Assembly: GCA_022385805.1 (NCBI GenBank)
Contig: MU277736.1
Location: 62,001-126,000, forward strand
Source of the DNA: Pilatotrama ljubarskyi
Taxonomy: Eukaryota; Basidiomycota; Agaricomycetes; Polyporales; Polyporaceae
Reading direction: 5' to 3'
DNA length: 64,000 nt
In this document: positions 33,948-44,557 of the stretch, in pieces
Position numbering within the stretch: position 1 is the first letter of the stretch
How the letters are laid out: every line of letters begins with the position of its first letter
Made by a program: the position numbers and the translations under genes
The notes under the pieces: model-generated
Seen by the model: the letters and a program-made list of their open reading frames with translations, nothing else
The model's database searches: none
Told to the model about the DNA's origin: nothing

Positions 33948-34746
33948 TCATGTGTGCTTGCCGGCCTCCTTCTCGACCTTCTGTGCGCCCTCGACGACCT
34001 TTTGCGCACCCTCGCGCTTGGTCTCGTCGGCCTTCTCCTTGCCGTACCCGAACCAGCTCCAGAACCACTGGTTCCACGACTGGGCCTCGGCCTTGGTCTT
34101 GTGCACTGCGTCCTCATACTTCTGCTCGACCTTGTGTGCAGCATCGGACACGGTCGCTTTCGCGTGGTCGTACTGACGTACTGCGGTGTTCCGCGCGTCC
34201 TCGGCGGTCGCCGCAGCCTGGGCACGTGCAGACTCGAGCTTGTCCTGCGCCGATGCCTGTTGGGCCTCTCAGTCGCCGCGTTCTCGCGCATACAACAGTG
34301 AACGTCGACGTACCTTGGTTTGCTGGTATTTGTACTCGCCCTCGCGGACGGCGTCATGTGCGGTAGCCTTGCCGGCATCGCGGAGCTCTGCAGCCTTCTC
34401 CTTCGCGCGTTCCTGGTCTGCAACGCGCTGAGCGTGGGGGTCGGGCTCCTGCCCACGCAGGAAGTAGTATCCCGCTCCGACGGCTGCAGCACCACCGGCT
34501 ACAAGGAGGAGGGTGTTGCCGCCGCCCGAAGGCTTGGGCACATCTGAAGGTTTGGGGCCGTCGGACGGCTGGGTGGGGTCAGGGATCGTCGCATACGTGC
34601 GCGGATGCTGTAGGGGTCGCGGTCAACATCAACTACGCGTCGCACGCTGATTGTATGCGACTCACGACGCGGGCAACACGAGAGGCGGCAGGCGCGACAC
34701 GGACGGACGCGCGGAGGGGTTGAGCGCGAAGAATAGCAGAGGACAT
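33948..34746 (-). CDS. Mitochondrial-type single-pass protein with long charged helix
   Basis: Three exons from the ATG at 34746. MSSAILRAQPLRASVRVAPAASRVARV is a good mitochondrial presequence. Exon 2 continues HPRTYATIPDPTQPSDGPKPS and a hydrophobic glycine-rich segment (NTLLLVAGGAAAVGAGYYFLRG). After it comes a long Ala/Lys/Glu/Gln helix with repeated motifs (QERAKEKAAELRDAG, REGEYKYQQTK, KLESARAQAAATAEDARN, KVEQKYEDAVHKTKAEAQ), then WNQWFWSWFGYGKEKADETKREGAQKVVEGAQK. The repeats resemble LEA or apolipoprotein-like amphipathic helices. It is probably anchored in the inner mitochondrial membrane with the helix in the intermembrane space or matrix. Function is unknown. Confidence 0.72.
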
Positions 34747-35292
34747 TGTCGTGAACGATGAGGAGAGGGACAGATGCGATGAACAGGAGGCGGTCGTGAG
34801 ATGAGATGGGAAGGAGAACGCAGCGCGGCGCCCTTTTCATTCGAGGCGTACACGCGATGACGACATGCACGCTCCTCATGACACCCAGCCTCCGATGATG
34901 TCACCTCCCCCATGCACGGTCACGTGGCCGCGCACCCACGACGCGTCGCGCTGAGGCCGACCCAGGCCGCGTCTCCACTCGCTCGTCGTCCGACATCTGC
35001 CGAAGCGCTGGGATGGTCTTGCTGGACTCCCGGTCGCTCCTCCGTGGTAGAGGGCCACCGAGCGAATGAACGCCGCCCTCAGGAAGTGGTCACGACACAC
35101 TCACACTCAGCTCATCGTACACAGGCTGAGCTGGAAAACGTGGGGCGTAGAGCTCAAGCGACAAGCTCAACTGTGTCAATGGCAGCGACACTAACGGTAA
35201 TGACAGTACGTGCTCCATCCTCACTACTCGAGTAGTTCATTCAGCCGAGCACGGCCCGCCAGGGAAGGGAATGGGAGAAGGACGTGGTAATC
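34747..35292. other. Intergenic
   Basis: Promoter of the 33.9-34.7 kb gene and 3' flank of the first A1 protease. Frames on both strands overlap and lack motifs. Confidence 0.5.
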
Positions 35293-37061
35293 TCACAGTG
35301 AGACAAGCCCGGAAATAAAAACTATCGCCGCCAATCCTTCAATGCCAAGCCGTCCGCTGCCCTTGCGCGATCCGTTAGACGTCTTCGCGGGCGGTGCTGC
35401 CGTCGTAGTGCTCTGCGCTGTACCGCCTGACTGAGCCGCAGACCCGGATGGAGCGGGGCCCTTCTGGTTCACGGCGTCGAACGGGTCGAGCGTCGGCGGC
35501 AAGTTGGCCAGGGTGGCCGCGCGTTGCGTCTGGAACTCCTGAAGAGCTTTGTTGGGGTCCGGCGTCGTCGTCAGCATTTGCACGAACGGCCCGTTGTTGG
35601 CATCACCGTAGTTGAAGCTGTGAGAGACGTGAGTCGATCACAAGGCGATCACAAGGCTACCGGGAGGTGCTCACGAGACGTAGACGTTGCGCAAGAACGA
35701 GTCGCCGAGGATCAGGTCAAACCCAGAGAACTCCTTCGGGTCTAGAGTGGAGTATCTGAAGGCGTTGAGGCAGACCGTGACGTTCTGACCCGGATTGGTC
35801 ACAGAGGGCAGGACAGTGGGCACAGTCAGATCGAGCGGGTGCACGGCGAACTCCTGATTGCTGTACAACACAAACAAGGTAAGCGAGGAGATTCCGCAGC
35901 CTGTAGCGACACAGGAGACTCACGCGAACACGAACGACAGGCTCGTGCTCGCGTTGCAGGGCACCGCCCAGAAGTTGCTCGTCGGGTCGAACACGGCGCC
36001 CGGGATCGTGGAGTATATCGCGTTCACAGCGGCGGGCGGCAGCGGAGGGAACGTGAAGCCCGTGTCGAGAACGGCGGCGACCTTGCCCTGTGGCACCCCG
36101 TCGACCCTCGACGCGTTGAACGTGAAGGGCTTGCCGTTGACTAGCATGGCGTCCATTACAAGGCTCCAGTGGAGCTGGTTCAGACTAGGGAGCGGTGGTG
36201 CCTCCGTGATCTGCTGGAAGTTCTCGTCGTGCTCCCCGATGATGAAAGTGCCCGGTGCTTCGCTCGTTCCGTCGGACCGTCCGAGCTGGACGTCGAAGCT
36301 GTCGGGGAGGTTGGGCTGCTGGGAGAACAAGGCGACCATGGGCGTGTTTCCAAGCTCATTGGCGGCGTCCTGGCCCTGCGAGTTTGCGATCGCGCCCTGG
36401 ATACTGGATAGCGCGTTGAAGCTCATGCCCATAACTCCGTCGAAAGGAGCAAAGATGTGGCCCTGTGTCTGACTGACGTTGAGGAACGCTGAGTAGGAAA
36501 TGAGCATGGATGAACGCTTAAACGTGAAGAGCTCATGCAGAGCACACCATACCTTGCGAATTGATGACAAAACCCCCAATCTGCAGGTCGGCGAACCCGA
36601 CGTTACCTGACACGTTACCGGACCCGAACGTTGTCCCCGTTTGTATGTTACTGAGCGCGTCGACGTTGAGCTGCCGTCCACTCAGGTCAACAACGAGGTC
36701 GCTGGAGCCAGTATCCAGTTGTACGGTCAAGTCTATGGCAGGTCTTGATCAGTACATCTCTGCGGGCATCGAGATTGCGGTACTTACTGAGACCTCCCAG
36801 CACGATGTTCGTGAAGTACTGGAGGGCGTGTCAGAGAGTATGGGTGAGAGACAACCCTGCAGCTCTGGTGATGCTTACAAAGGCATTGTTCTTGGTGTCA
36901 ACTCCGCCGTTACCCGGGTCGTTCGGGTCTGCGAGGAACTGAACGCCGCCGCCGTGAACAGTGAAGGGTATGACGGAGGAAGGCTTGCAGGAAACAAAGT
37001 CAAGAAGAGCGAAGAAAGGGAAGGCGGCGCCCACCAGGGGCAAGAAAGAAGACGAAAACAT
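35293..37061 (-). CDS. Pepsin-like aspartic protease A1, surface-anchored, copy 1
   Basis: Extracellular aspartic endopeptidase. I start at the ATG at 37061 (MFSSSFLPLVGAAFPFFALL), the one conserved in the duplicate; an in-frame ATG at 37118 lies only about 11 bp from the TATA box. After the signal peptide come VIPFTVHGGGVQFLADPNDPGN, YFTNIVLGGL, first catalytic motif QLDTGSSDLVV, flap-side strands SGNVSGNVGFADLQIGG, DGVMGMSFNALS, FIIGEHDENF, second motif AVLDTGFTFPPLPPAA, a disulphide pair (VPCNAS, TVCLNAF) and FDLILGDSFLRNVYV. The C terminus is Ser/Thr/Ala-rich (SAAQSGGTAQSTTTAAPP) and ends hydrophobic (LGIEGLAAIVFISGLVSL), suggesting a GPI anchor. Both catalytic DTG motifs are intact. It is the partner of the gene at 39.1-40.8 kb. 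Confidence 0.92.
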
Positions 37062-37128
37062 CCTCCTGAGGAAGGCGGAGATGAACGGTGCAGGAGGACG
37101 GAGGACATCTGAGAGCATGCACTGGGGC

Positions 37129-37136
37129 CTTTTATA
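37129..37136 (-). promoter_or_regulatory. TATA box of A1 protease copy 1
   Basis: TATAAAAG on the minus strand, 68 bp before the ATG at 37061. Confidence 0.65.
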
Positions 37137-39056
37137 CCAGTGGCCGGAGCGACTTTGACTTCACTATGCTTTGGTTCCTGTGCGGATGAGTTACCACCTG
37201 GCGCACAGCGGACGCGAGGCCGGCAGGTTCGCAGAGTAAGGCTTCGATTGCAAATCTGGTTGGTATGGTACGCATGTTCCTCTAAGTGCATTCCCCTGCA
37301 GTCAATCTGTCAGTGGTCCTTTGAGTTGATGGTCCTGCGGTCAGATGTCGAACCATTTTGACTGCGTGCTACCACCTGCAGGACCGTTAGTAAACTCTGA
37401 TGCATTTTGATTGATGCTCGTATCTCTTACCGGTTCGAATTGGACCGGTCTTCCTTCGACCGGAGGGGGCAGTGTCTTGTAGTGGAGAATGTCGCGCGAA
37501 CGTGTCTACGTGTATACGTGCTCTGCTGCACCTGAAAATGAATTCAATGGCACAACCAAGCAAGCAGGCCGACCGCCCTGCGCTCGCAGCCAACCATTTC
37601 CAAGCCGGAGACACTTACTTATGTCTCCAGACTAGCATCCCCCAGGAGATACTCGGGGGTTTAGAGCGATTGTATCGGACCGCGACCATCAAACGCTTCT
37701 GCGTTGATACGAGTCCAGCGGCTCGGACGTCCACGGTTGCCGGCAAGTCACCGAATGCAAAAATAGTCAAGTTCCCCATGTTCTGGGAGCGAATGTCGGT
37801 GTATATCGAGCGGCGGAGGACATTCGGCGAAGACACCTAAAGTTACTCAGCCCGCATGCGATGCTCTTAGCGTTCATGATTCCTCGACGACGCGTGAATG
37901 CCAGTCGTCCAGGGAGCGCATGGCAAAGCATAGTGCAGTGTCAAAGATTGGGTTGGTTGTGGCTGCGTGCTTCCAACAGAACAACGCATGCCCAGTTTCT
38001 CGGCAACCAACTTGAAGGAGACGATGTGCATGGTCGGTCGAGTCCTGCTGGAGGCAGCAGCCCCATTGACCAGCATATGCAGATGTGCTGTACAGTGACT
38101 CCTGTCGACGATGTAACGTCAGGCCTAATGAATCTACGTAGGCAAGAGGATGGCTGACCGCATCTCGGTCGCGGATACTCCCGGACATCTGGTTCGACAG
38201 CGTGAGTACCAGGCTGTGACACGAGCTCGCGGGTGTCCATGAGCAGCTTTCCGGCGATATCATAGTTGCGCCTATATGCGTCCCACTGAGCCCTCACTTC
38301 CGTAGATAAACCATCATGTTATCAGATGAGCGTGTTATAGCGAAGGTGGCTTCTTCACGTACCTGCGAGCTTGTAACTGGTGATCGTTGATAGCATGCGC
38401 ACTGGTCAATCGCAGCCTTGTGTACAAGCATCGAGCACCAACATGTCTCCTGGTGCCGATCGCAAAGCGGCAAAGGTGCAGGCTAGAACGTTGAGAGTTG
38501 TGAGCGGGGGTGCAGAGGTCCCCCGTGGGAACATCGGAGTCTCGGTTGAACGCACAGGCGCCTAATCAGCACGTTTCGACTGCCTTGCACAATGCAGCTG
38601 AAGCCTCTGCGCTCGCGTCTCAGTGCGACGAGCAGCTGGAAAACGACGTAGCGCATCTAAAAACGCTTAAGATACGTAATTAATGCAATTAGCACTTTTG
38701 CGAAGCAGTTGGATGGGTGAGAGAGCGCCACGAGAGTGATTGAGACTCCGCAGGACCTCTGCACCCCCTCTCACCAGTAGGTCCAGCCTCTCTTCAGAGG
38801 AACGTCTGTCTTCCGCTGAACGAGAGGCTGGGCTTGCGAGCCTACTCTTGCTGCACTCTCCGGTGACCCCCGGCTGTGCATATGCTGACATACACGCCTA
38901 CCACTCCCGATGCGTCTGCTGACACCCGATTCGACGGTGGGCCCGGCGCAGAAACAACCGGCTCAACTGCATCTACCAAAGCCATGGGGCAATAGCAGCG
39001 CTTGCTTCAAGGTGCGCGTTCTAATGAATTTCCGATACAACGGCCTTCTCCACGAA
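37137..39056. other. Spacer between A1 copies with coding relics
   Basis: 37.14-38.24 kb is the duplicated upstream region. On the minus strand it contains short protein-like fragments (VRAQWDAYRRNYDIAGKLLMDTRELV at about 38213-38290 and PIFDTALCFAMRSLDDWHS near 37880-37950) that do not join into an open gene, so I read them as remnants of another gene's 3' end. 38.24-39.06 kb is unique and holds an imperfect inverted repeat. Confidence 0.45.
38507..38767. repeat. Imperfect inverted repeat
   Basis: GGGGTGCAGAGGTCC at 38507-38521 pairs with GGACCTCTGCACCCC at 38753-38767 (15 of 15). The nearby GGAGTCTC at 38536-38543 pairs with GAGACTCC at 38742-38749. About 200 bp separate the arms. It could be a small foldback element in the spacer between the protease copies. 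Confidence 0.6.
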
Positions 39057-40846
39057 TTATGATAAGATGAGACCAGAAACAAGAACAATCGCCGCCAGTC
39101 CTTCAACACCAAGCCATGCGCTGCGCTTGCGAGATCCGTTAGACGTCTTTGCAGGGGGTGCTGCAGTCGTGGTGCTCTGAGCCGCACCGCCGGACTGAGC
39201 CGCAGAACCCGACGGAGCCGCAGAACCGGATGGAGCGGGGCTCTTCTGGTTCACAGCGTCGGCCGGGTCGAGCGTCGGCGGCAACTTGGCCAGCGTCGCA
39301 GCGCGTTGCGTCTGGAATTCCTGGAGAGCCGTATTGGAGTCCGGCATCGTGGTGACCATTTGAACGAACGGCCCGCTGTTGGCGTTGCCGTAGTTGAAGC
39401 TACGAGGGACGTCAATCGGGCGTCGGGAGATGGCAGTAATCTATTGTGGATATACTCACGAGACGTAAACGTTGCGCAAGAACGAGTCCCCAAGAGTCAA
39501 GTCGAATCCTGAAAAGTCCTTCGGGTCCAGAGTGGAGTATCGGAAGGCATTAAGGCAGACCGTGATGTTCTGACCCGGATTGGTCTGAGAGGGCAGGACA
39601 GTGGGTACAGTCAGATCGAGCGGGTGCACGGCGAACTCCTGGTTGCTGTACAACACAAACAAGTGAGCGAGGTGATTCCGCAGCCTGCAGCGACACAGGA
39701 GACTCACGCGAACACGAACGACAGGCTCGTGCTCGCATTGCAGGGCACCGCCCAGAAGTTGCTCGTCGGGTCGAACACGGCGCCCGGGATCGTGGAGTAT
39801 ATCGCGTCCACAGCGGCGGGCGGGAGCGGAGGGAACGTGAATCCCGTGTCGAGAGAGGCAACGACCTTGCCCTGGGGCACGCCCTGGACACTGGACGCGT
39901 TGAACGCAAACGGCTTGCCGTTGACTAGCATGGCGTCCATCACGAGGTCCCAGTGAAGCTCATTCAGACTGGGCAGCTGCGGCGCTTGCGTGATCTGCTG
40001 GAAGTTCTCGTCGTGCTCCCCGATGATGAACGTGCCCTGCGCCTCGCTCATCCCGTCCGATCGTGCAAGCTGGACGTCGAAGCTGTCGGGGAGGTTGGAC
40101 TGCTGGGAGAACAAGGAGGTCATCGGCGTGTTTCCAAGCTCGTTGGCGGCGTCCTGGCCCTGCGACTTTGCGATCGCTTGCTGGATGTTAGACAGCGCGT
40201 TGAAGCTCATGCCCATCACTCCGTCAAGGGGAGGACCGAAGACGTTGCCCTGTTTCTGAGTGATGTTGAGGAACGCTGGATGGGAGATGGCTGTCAGAGA
40301 ACGCATGGCCATGAAGATCTCACGCAGGCCTCACGTACCTTGAGAATGAATGACGAGGCCGCCAATCTGTAGGTCGGCGAATCCAACGGTACCCGCGACG
40401 CTACCTGAACCGAATGATATCCCTGCTTGTATATTAGTTTGCCCGTCGACGTTGAGCTGCCGTCCATTCAGGTCGACGATGAGGTCGGTGGAGCCCGTGT
40501 CCAGTTGCACCGTCAGATCTACAGCATGCGCGGGTCAGTAGACGCCAATGGTTGTTGAGATCGCGGCACTTACTGAGGCCTCCCAGCACGATGTTCGTGG
40601 TGTACTGTAGGGCGTGTCAGAGGTGATACGTGAGAGACGGCCATGCAGCTCCGCGGTGCTCACAAAAGCATTATCCTTGGTGTCAATTCCGCCGTTACCG
40701 GGGTCGTTCGGGTCCGCGAGGAACTGAACGCCGCCACCGTGAACAGTGAAGGGTATGACGGAGGAAGGCTTGCAGGAAACAAAGTCAAGAAGAGCGAAGA
40801 AAGGGAAGGCGGCGCCCACCAGGGGCAAGAAAGAAGACGAAAACAT
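39057..40846 (-). CDS. Pepsin-like aspartic protease A1, surface-anchored, copy 2
   Basis: Tandem paralogue of the gene at 35.3-37.1 kb with the same exon layout. The ATG at 40846 (MFSSSFLPLVGAAFPFFALL) is the first usable start, since the upstream ATG equivalent is followed by a stop. Catalytic motifs are QLDTGSTDLIV and ASLDTGFTFPPLP, both intact; the first has S to T after DTGS. Differences from copy 1 lie mainly in the N-terminal lobe (GRQLNVDGQTNIQAGISFGSGSVAG) and in the Ser/Ala-rich stalk, where copy 2 carries one extra PSGSAA unit (18 bp). The tail (LGVEGLAAIVLVSGLILS) again suggests a GPI anchor. It probably has the same location and similar specificity. Its core promoter differs (see TATA entry). 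Confidence 0.92.
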
Positions 40847-40912
40847 CCTCCTGAGGAAGGCGGAGAAGAACGGTGCAGGAGGACGAAGGACTTCTCAGAG
40901 CATGCACTGGGG

Positions 40913-40920
40913 CATTTTAA
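40913..40920 (-). promoter_or_regulatory. Degenerate TATA region of A1 protease copy 2
   Basis: At the place where copy 1 has GGTATAAAAGGCCCC (minus strand), copy 2 has GGTTTAAAATGCCCC. The second base of the TATA core and the base after it are changed, which abolishes the consensus. Confidence 0.55.
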
Positions 40921-42511
40921 ACCACTGATTACCGGAGCAAATTCGACCTCATTATCCTGCGGTTCCTGTGTAGATGAGTTACCACCTGGCGCACAGCGGA
41001 CACGAGGCCGGCAAATTCGCAAAGTAAGGCTTTGATTGCAAATCTCATCGGTAGGCCCGTTCAGATGTTCCTCTAGGTGCGTTTCCTTGCAGTCGATCTG
41101 TCAGTGGTCCTTTGATGGTCCTGCGATCAGATGTCGACCCATATTGACTGCGCTGCTACTACCGGCAGGCTTGTTAGTACACTCTGACGCATTTTGATTG
41201 ATGCCGCTATCTCTCACCGGTTTGAATTGGACCGGCCTTCCTTTGACAGGAGGGGCAGTGTCTTGTAATAGGGAACGTCGCGCGAACCTGCCTTCGTGTA
41301 TACATGTTTTATTGGACCTGACACTGGGACGTTTAATAGCACCACCAAGCCTGAAAGTTGACTACTACAGCCGACCGAATTCTTCAGGCGGGAGTGACTG
41401 GTGACTCCAGACCGGCACCCCAGTGAGACGTGCTCATGGGCCTCAAATGACTGGATCGCACCGCGACCATCAAACGTTTCTGCTTGATGCGCGTGCTTCG
41501 GAGGTCTACGGTGCCGGGCAATCCACCGTACACAAAAATAGCCAACTTTACCATATTCTCCAAGCGAACGTGAGTGAGTACTGAGCTCGGAAAACGTTGA
41601 AATTACACACCTTGCGCGCGATACTCCGACTTGGCCCTCATGATGCCCGACGACGACGCGTAAAAGCCCGTCGTCCAATGAGCGCATGGCTGAGACGGTA
41701 GTGAGGTGTCATAAATTTGTTTGGTTGGGGCTGTGTGTCGTCCACAAACTTCCCGCATGCCCAGTGCGGCGGCAAGCAAGACTGAGACAATATATATCCT
41801 CAGTCGAGTCCTAGGAGAAGCAACGGCACACTGACAGCTAGCACACGCAGGTGCGTTGTAATCCGCCCTTGTCAAAGAGGCTATGTCAGAATCGAATCTA
41901 CGTGGTCAAGAGGTTGACTGGCCTCGTCTCTGATGCGGGTTGTCCCGACCGTGTAGTCCGACAGCGTGAGTACCAGGCTATGGATCCATAAGCAGGCTTC
42001 CGGCGATATGATATCGCCTGCGTCCCCCAAGCGATGCGGAGACACATATATCGTCGTCACGTTAGCGCAACGACTACTGCGATCAGTCGCTCAATGGAAC
42101 TGACAGATGGCACGTAGCGTGGATCATCACTGTCGTCGGAAGCTGGTGCAGGGACTCCGAGGCGCGGTTCAGACACCTTCAACCACGGCATTCGTCGGCA
42201 TTGGAACCAAGGCTCCTCGATGGACGACGCGAGGTATCCGCGTGCTGTATTCTGCAATCGCGAGTGACATTTGATTCCTAGTGAACGGTGCCGTGGGATT
42301 ACATGTGAGAGTGCGACCAGAGCCACTGGCAAAGCCAGGCTACAATCGTTGGGATGCCTAGAATCTGTTCGCTTCACAAGGACAGCTCCCAGATCTCCAT
42401 ATGGACTCACCCGCTGCACAGCCTACCCAGAGACGCAAGTAGCGCACGACAGACAGGTGCGTGATAATGCCTTGTAGAGACGATGCTGCGTGGACAACAA
42501 TGGGGCTCGAC
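40921..42511. other. Intergenic upstream of A1 copy 2
   Basis: 40.92-42.02 kb is the duplicated flank (unit B) with weaker versions of the coding relics seen in unit A. 42.02-42.51 kb is unique and is the 3' flank of the second S53 gene. No intact gene. Confidence 0.45.
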
Positions 42512-44557
42512 TCATGAAAGCTTCAACAAGCCAAGGAGCTTGCTGAAATCTGGCGTTCCCAGACCAGTCACCTGTTACACAGTTCAGCCACGTCCGCACA
42601 TAAACAACGCCACGCAACACTCACCGGATCCCATCCATTAGCAGCAGGGAAACCATTCGTGTTGCAGCCGGGGTTGCTGCCTTCGGTGATGTCGTTCAAT
42701 GCATTCTTGCCCTGCGAGTACAGGAATGGGTTGAGGAAGCCCATCGTGGGCTGCCCCGCAGCGATCAGGCGGTCATTGAGGAGCGCAACGACGCTGGCGA
42801 AGAGAGGGGTGCTCGCGCTCGTCCCGGAGACGGACGTCACTGTCCCGTTGATAACCACTTGATACGAGGTGCCTGCAGCAGAGACGTCGGGGTACGCACG
42901 CCCGGTGGTATTGAAGAGCCCTGCGTTCGTGGACCCGAGCGCGGACAGGTAGGACGAGACTGCGTCAGATTGGTACTGCGGCGTGGGAAAGAAGTTCGAA
43001 AAGCCTCCTGACGAGATGGGAGCCGCGATCTCTGGTGCGACGCCCTGGGTGGCTCCGACAACAGTGACACTATACGAAGTCATGTGTCAGCCGCCACTCA
43101 GAGGTCGCAGTCTCAGTTTGCCGACTTACAAGGGGCATCCGGAAGGGAAGGTCGGCCTGAATACAGTGCATTCGCCACCCTCCCCGTCGTCAACACCGCT
43201 GTCTCCAGACGAGAAGAAGACGGAGGTCCCACGAGTACCGAGCACGGCAAATGCGCTGCATAAATTGCTGCACAAGGGGTAAGAACTTCTCCCGGTAGAG
43301 CGACGGGCTTAGCGAAACGTACGATGCAATATCCTCAGGGACCAATGCTTCAGGGAAGCCAAAGCTGGTGGTGAAGGCTGTCGGGGCAGTCTCTTGCGAA
43401 ATGAGGGTGTTCACGAGATCAAGGAGACCGGTAAGGTCTCCTTCATCAGATCCCACAGTGAAGAACGTCGTCGGTACGTTCGTCGCCATGCCCACAGTAT
43501 ATTGAATGTCCAGACTCTGTGTAAACAGATTCACGGGTCAGCATTCCGAATGGTTGACCTCACGAGGAAGAGAGGGATACATACGCCCTCTACGCTGGCC
43601 TGCGACTCGTTGTTGACGCCGCCGTCGACAGCCTGAACACCGAAGGCTGTATCGCTTGACATGTCGGTGCGGAATTGGCTGAGGAAACTCTTCAGGTCTG
43701 TGCTGCTTGCGAACGAAGACTCGAAACTGCTGACGGCCAGCGTGTTCGATGTCTGCGTTGCCGGTGTGGTAGGGATATTGTATAGTCCTTGCAAGCAAGC
43801 GGGCGTCATAGCCGCATTGCAAGAGGCATCGACGCCCGCTCGGCGCATCTGCGTCGAGTTCCGGGCGGCGTTAGATGCTTGATAAACGTTCGCGGCACCT
43901 CTAGTTGCCTTCACAGGGAACCTGATCCGGCCGACAATGTGAGGACAGCATTCGCGAAGGGTGAGCGCATCACTTCACTTACGCCGTCGCTGGATAGATG
44001 AAATCCAAGTGCGGTTGGACACTCGCAGGCACGGAGTATGCGAGTGTGCGGATAGCGCTGACACCAGTCTCTGGGTGCTCAAACACGCTGAACTCGGCGT
44101 CGAGCATAGCGTTCGCCTTCGCGACCGGCACCTCAATGTGTAGCCATTGGCCCGTCGCGCCTGGTGTCGCCTTCACGCCATTACGGTCAAGCCACTCCGT
44201 GACCGCCGCCAGGCTTTCCGCGCTCGGAGTCGTGTACTTCTCTATCTGTTCACGGCGTCAGAGCCGCATATCGGCTTTCCACGAAGGAGTACGCACCTCG
44301 GTCTTGCTGAGGTACTGCCTGTAATTACCACCACCAGGCGTGCTGACGTCGTACAACTTCTCGACCAACCCAGAAGGGTCGCTCTGCTTGAGTGCGAGGC
44401 GCAAGGTAAGGACTGTGTCTGGGTGTGGGGCTCCGTTCGCTTTATACCCGTTCGGCGCAGCCGACCGTGCGTCATGGACGTGAAGCGGCTCGCGGAGCAA
44501 GGGAGCGCCTAGCGCGACCGTGAAGAGAGCAAAAGCAAGCAGGCCGGCTGCAACCAT
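42512..44557 (-). CDS. S53 sedolisin, second gene
   Basis: Paralogue of the S53 gene at 26-28 kb, clearly diverged. The ATG at 44557 begins a signal peptide (MVAAGLLAFALFTVALGAP). The prodomain has NGYKANGAPHPDTVLTLRLALKQ, YRQYLSKTE, WLDRNGVKATPG and AMLDAEFSVFEHPETG. Catalytic Glu/Asp sit in SVEG|SLDIQYT (E-x3-D), the aspartate of the oxyanion hole in FFSSGDSGVDDGEGG, and the nucleophile in VSGTSASTPLFASVVALL, the canonical SGTSxSxP form. Ca-binding end: NALNDITEGSNPGC, then VTGLGTPDFSKLLGLLKLS. The exon containing SAFAVLGTRGTS joins through an intron with donor GTACGT at about 43322. It is secreted and acid-active by family. Confidence 0.93.

Larger units (their letters stand above)
35293..38240. 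repeat. Segmental duplication, unit A
   Basis: Aligns along its length with 39057-42015, offset about 3,765-3,790 bp. It covers the A1 protease gene, its promoter, and about 1.1 kb of upstream non-coding DNA. Matching landmarks upstream include the stretch at 37191 (ACCACCTGGCGCACAGCGGA), one near 37434 (GAATTGGACCGG) and CGACAGCGTGAGTACCAGGCT at about 38197. Coding identity is high; upstream identity is lower and broken by small indels. Confidence 0.85.
39057..42015. repeat. Segmental duplication, unit B
   Basis: Second copy of unit A. The gene ends at 39057 and homology continues upstream to at least GTGAGTACCAGGCTATGG at about 41967. A seven-codon-sized stretch near 41990 that is present in unit A is missing here. 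Confidence 0.85.

Noticed and set aside
37062..37118. Upstream in-frame ATG for A1 protease copy 1
   Set aside because: It lies about 11 bp from the TATA box, so it is probably not transcribed, and it would place charged residues before the signal peptide. The copy-2 equivalent hits a stop.
37432..37456. GGTTCGAATTGGACC, resembling a tRNA B box
   Set aside because: No A box or cloverleaf around it, and the duplicated copy at about 41219 has a T in place of the key C.
37874..38263. 129-codon minus-strand ORF in the duplicated flank
   Set aside because: Starts on a non-ATG frame shift relative to the protein-like fragments and is not open in the second copy.
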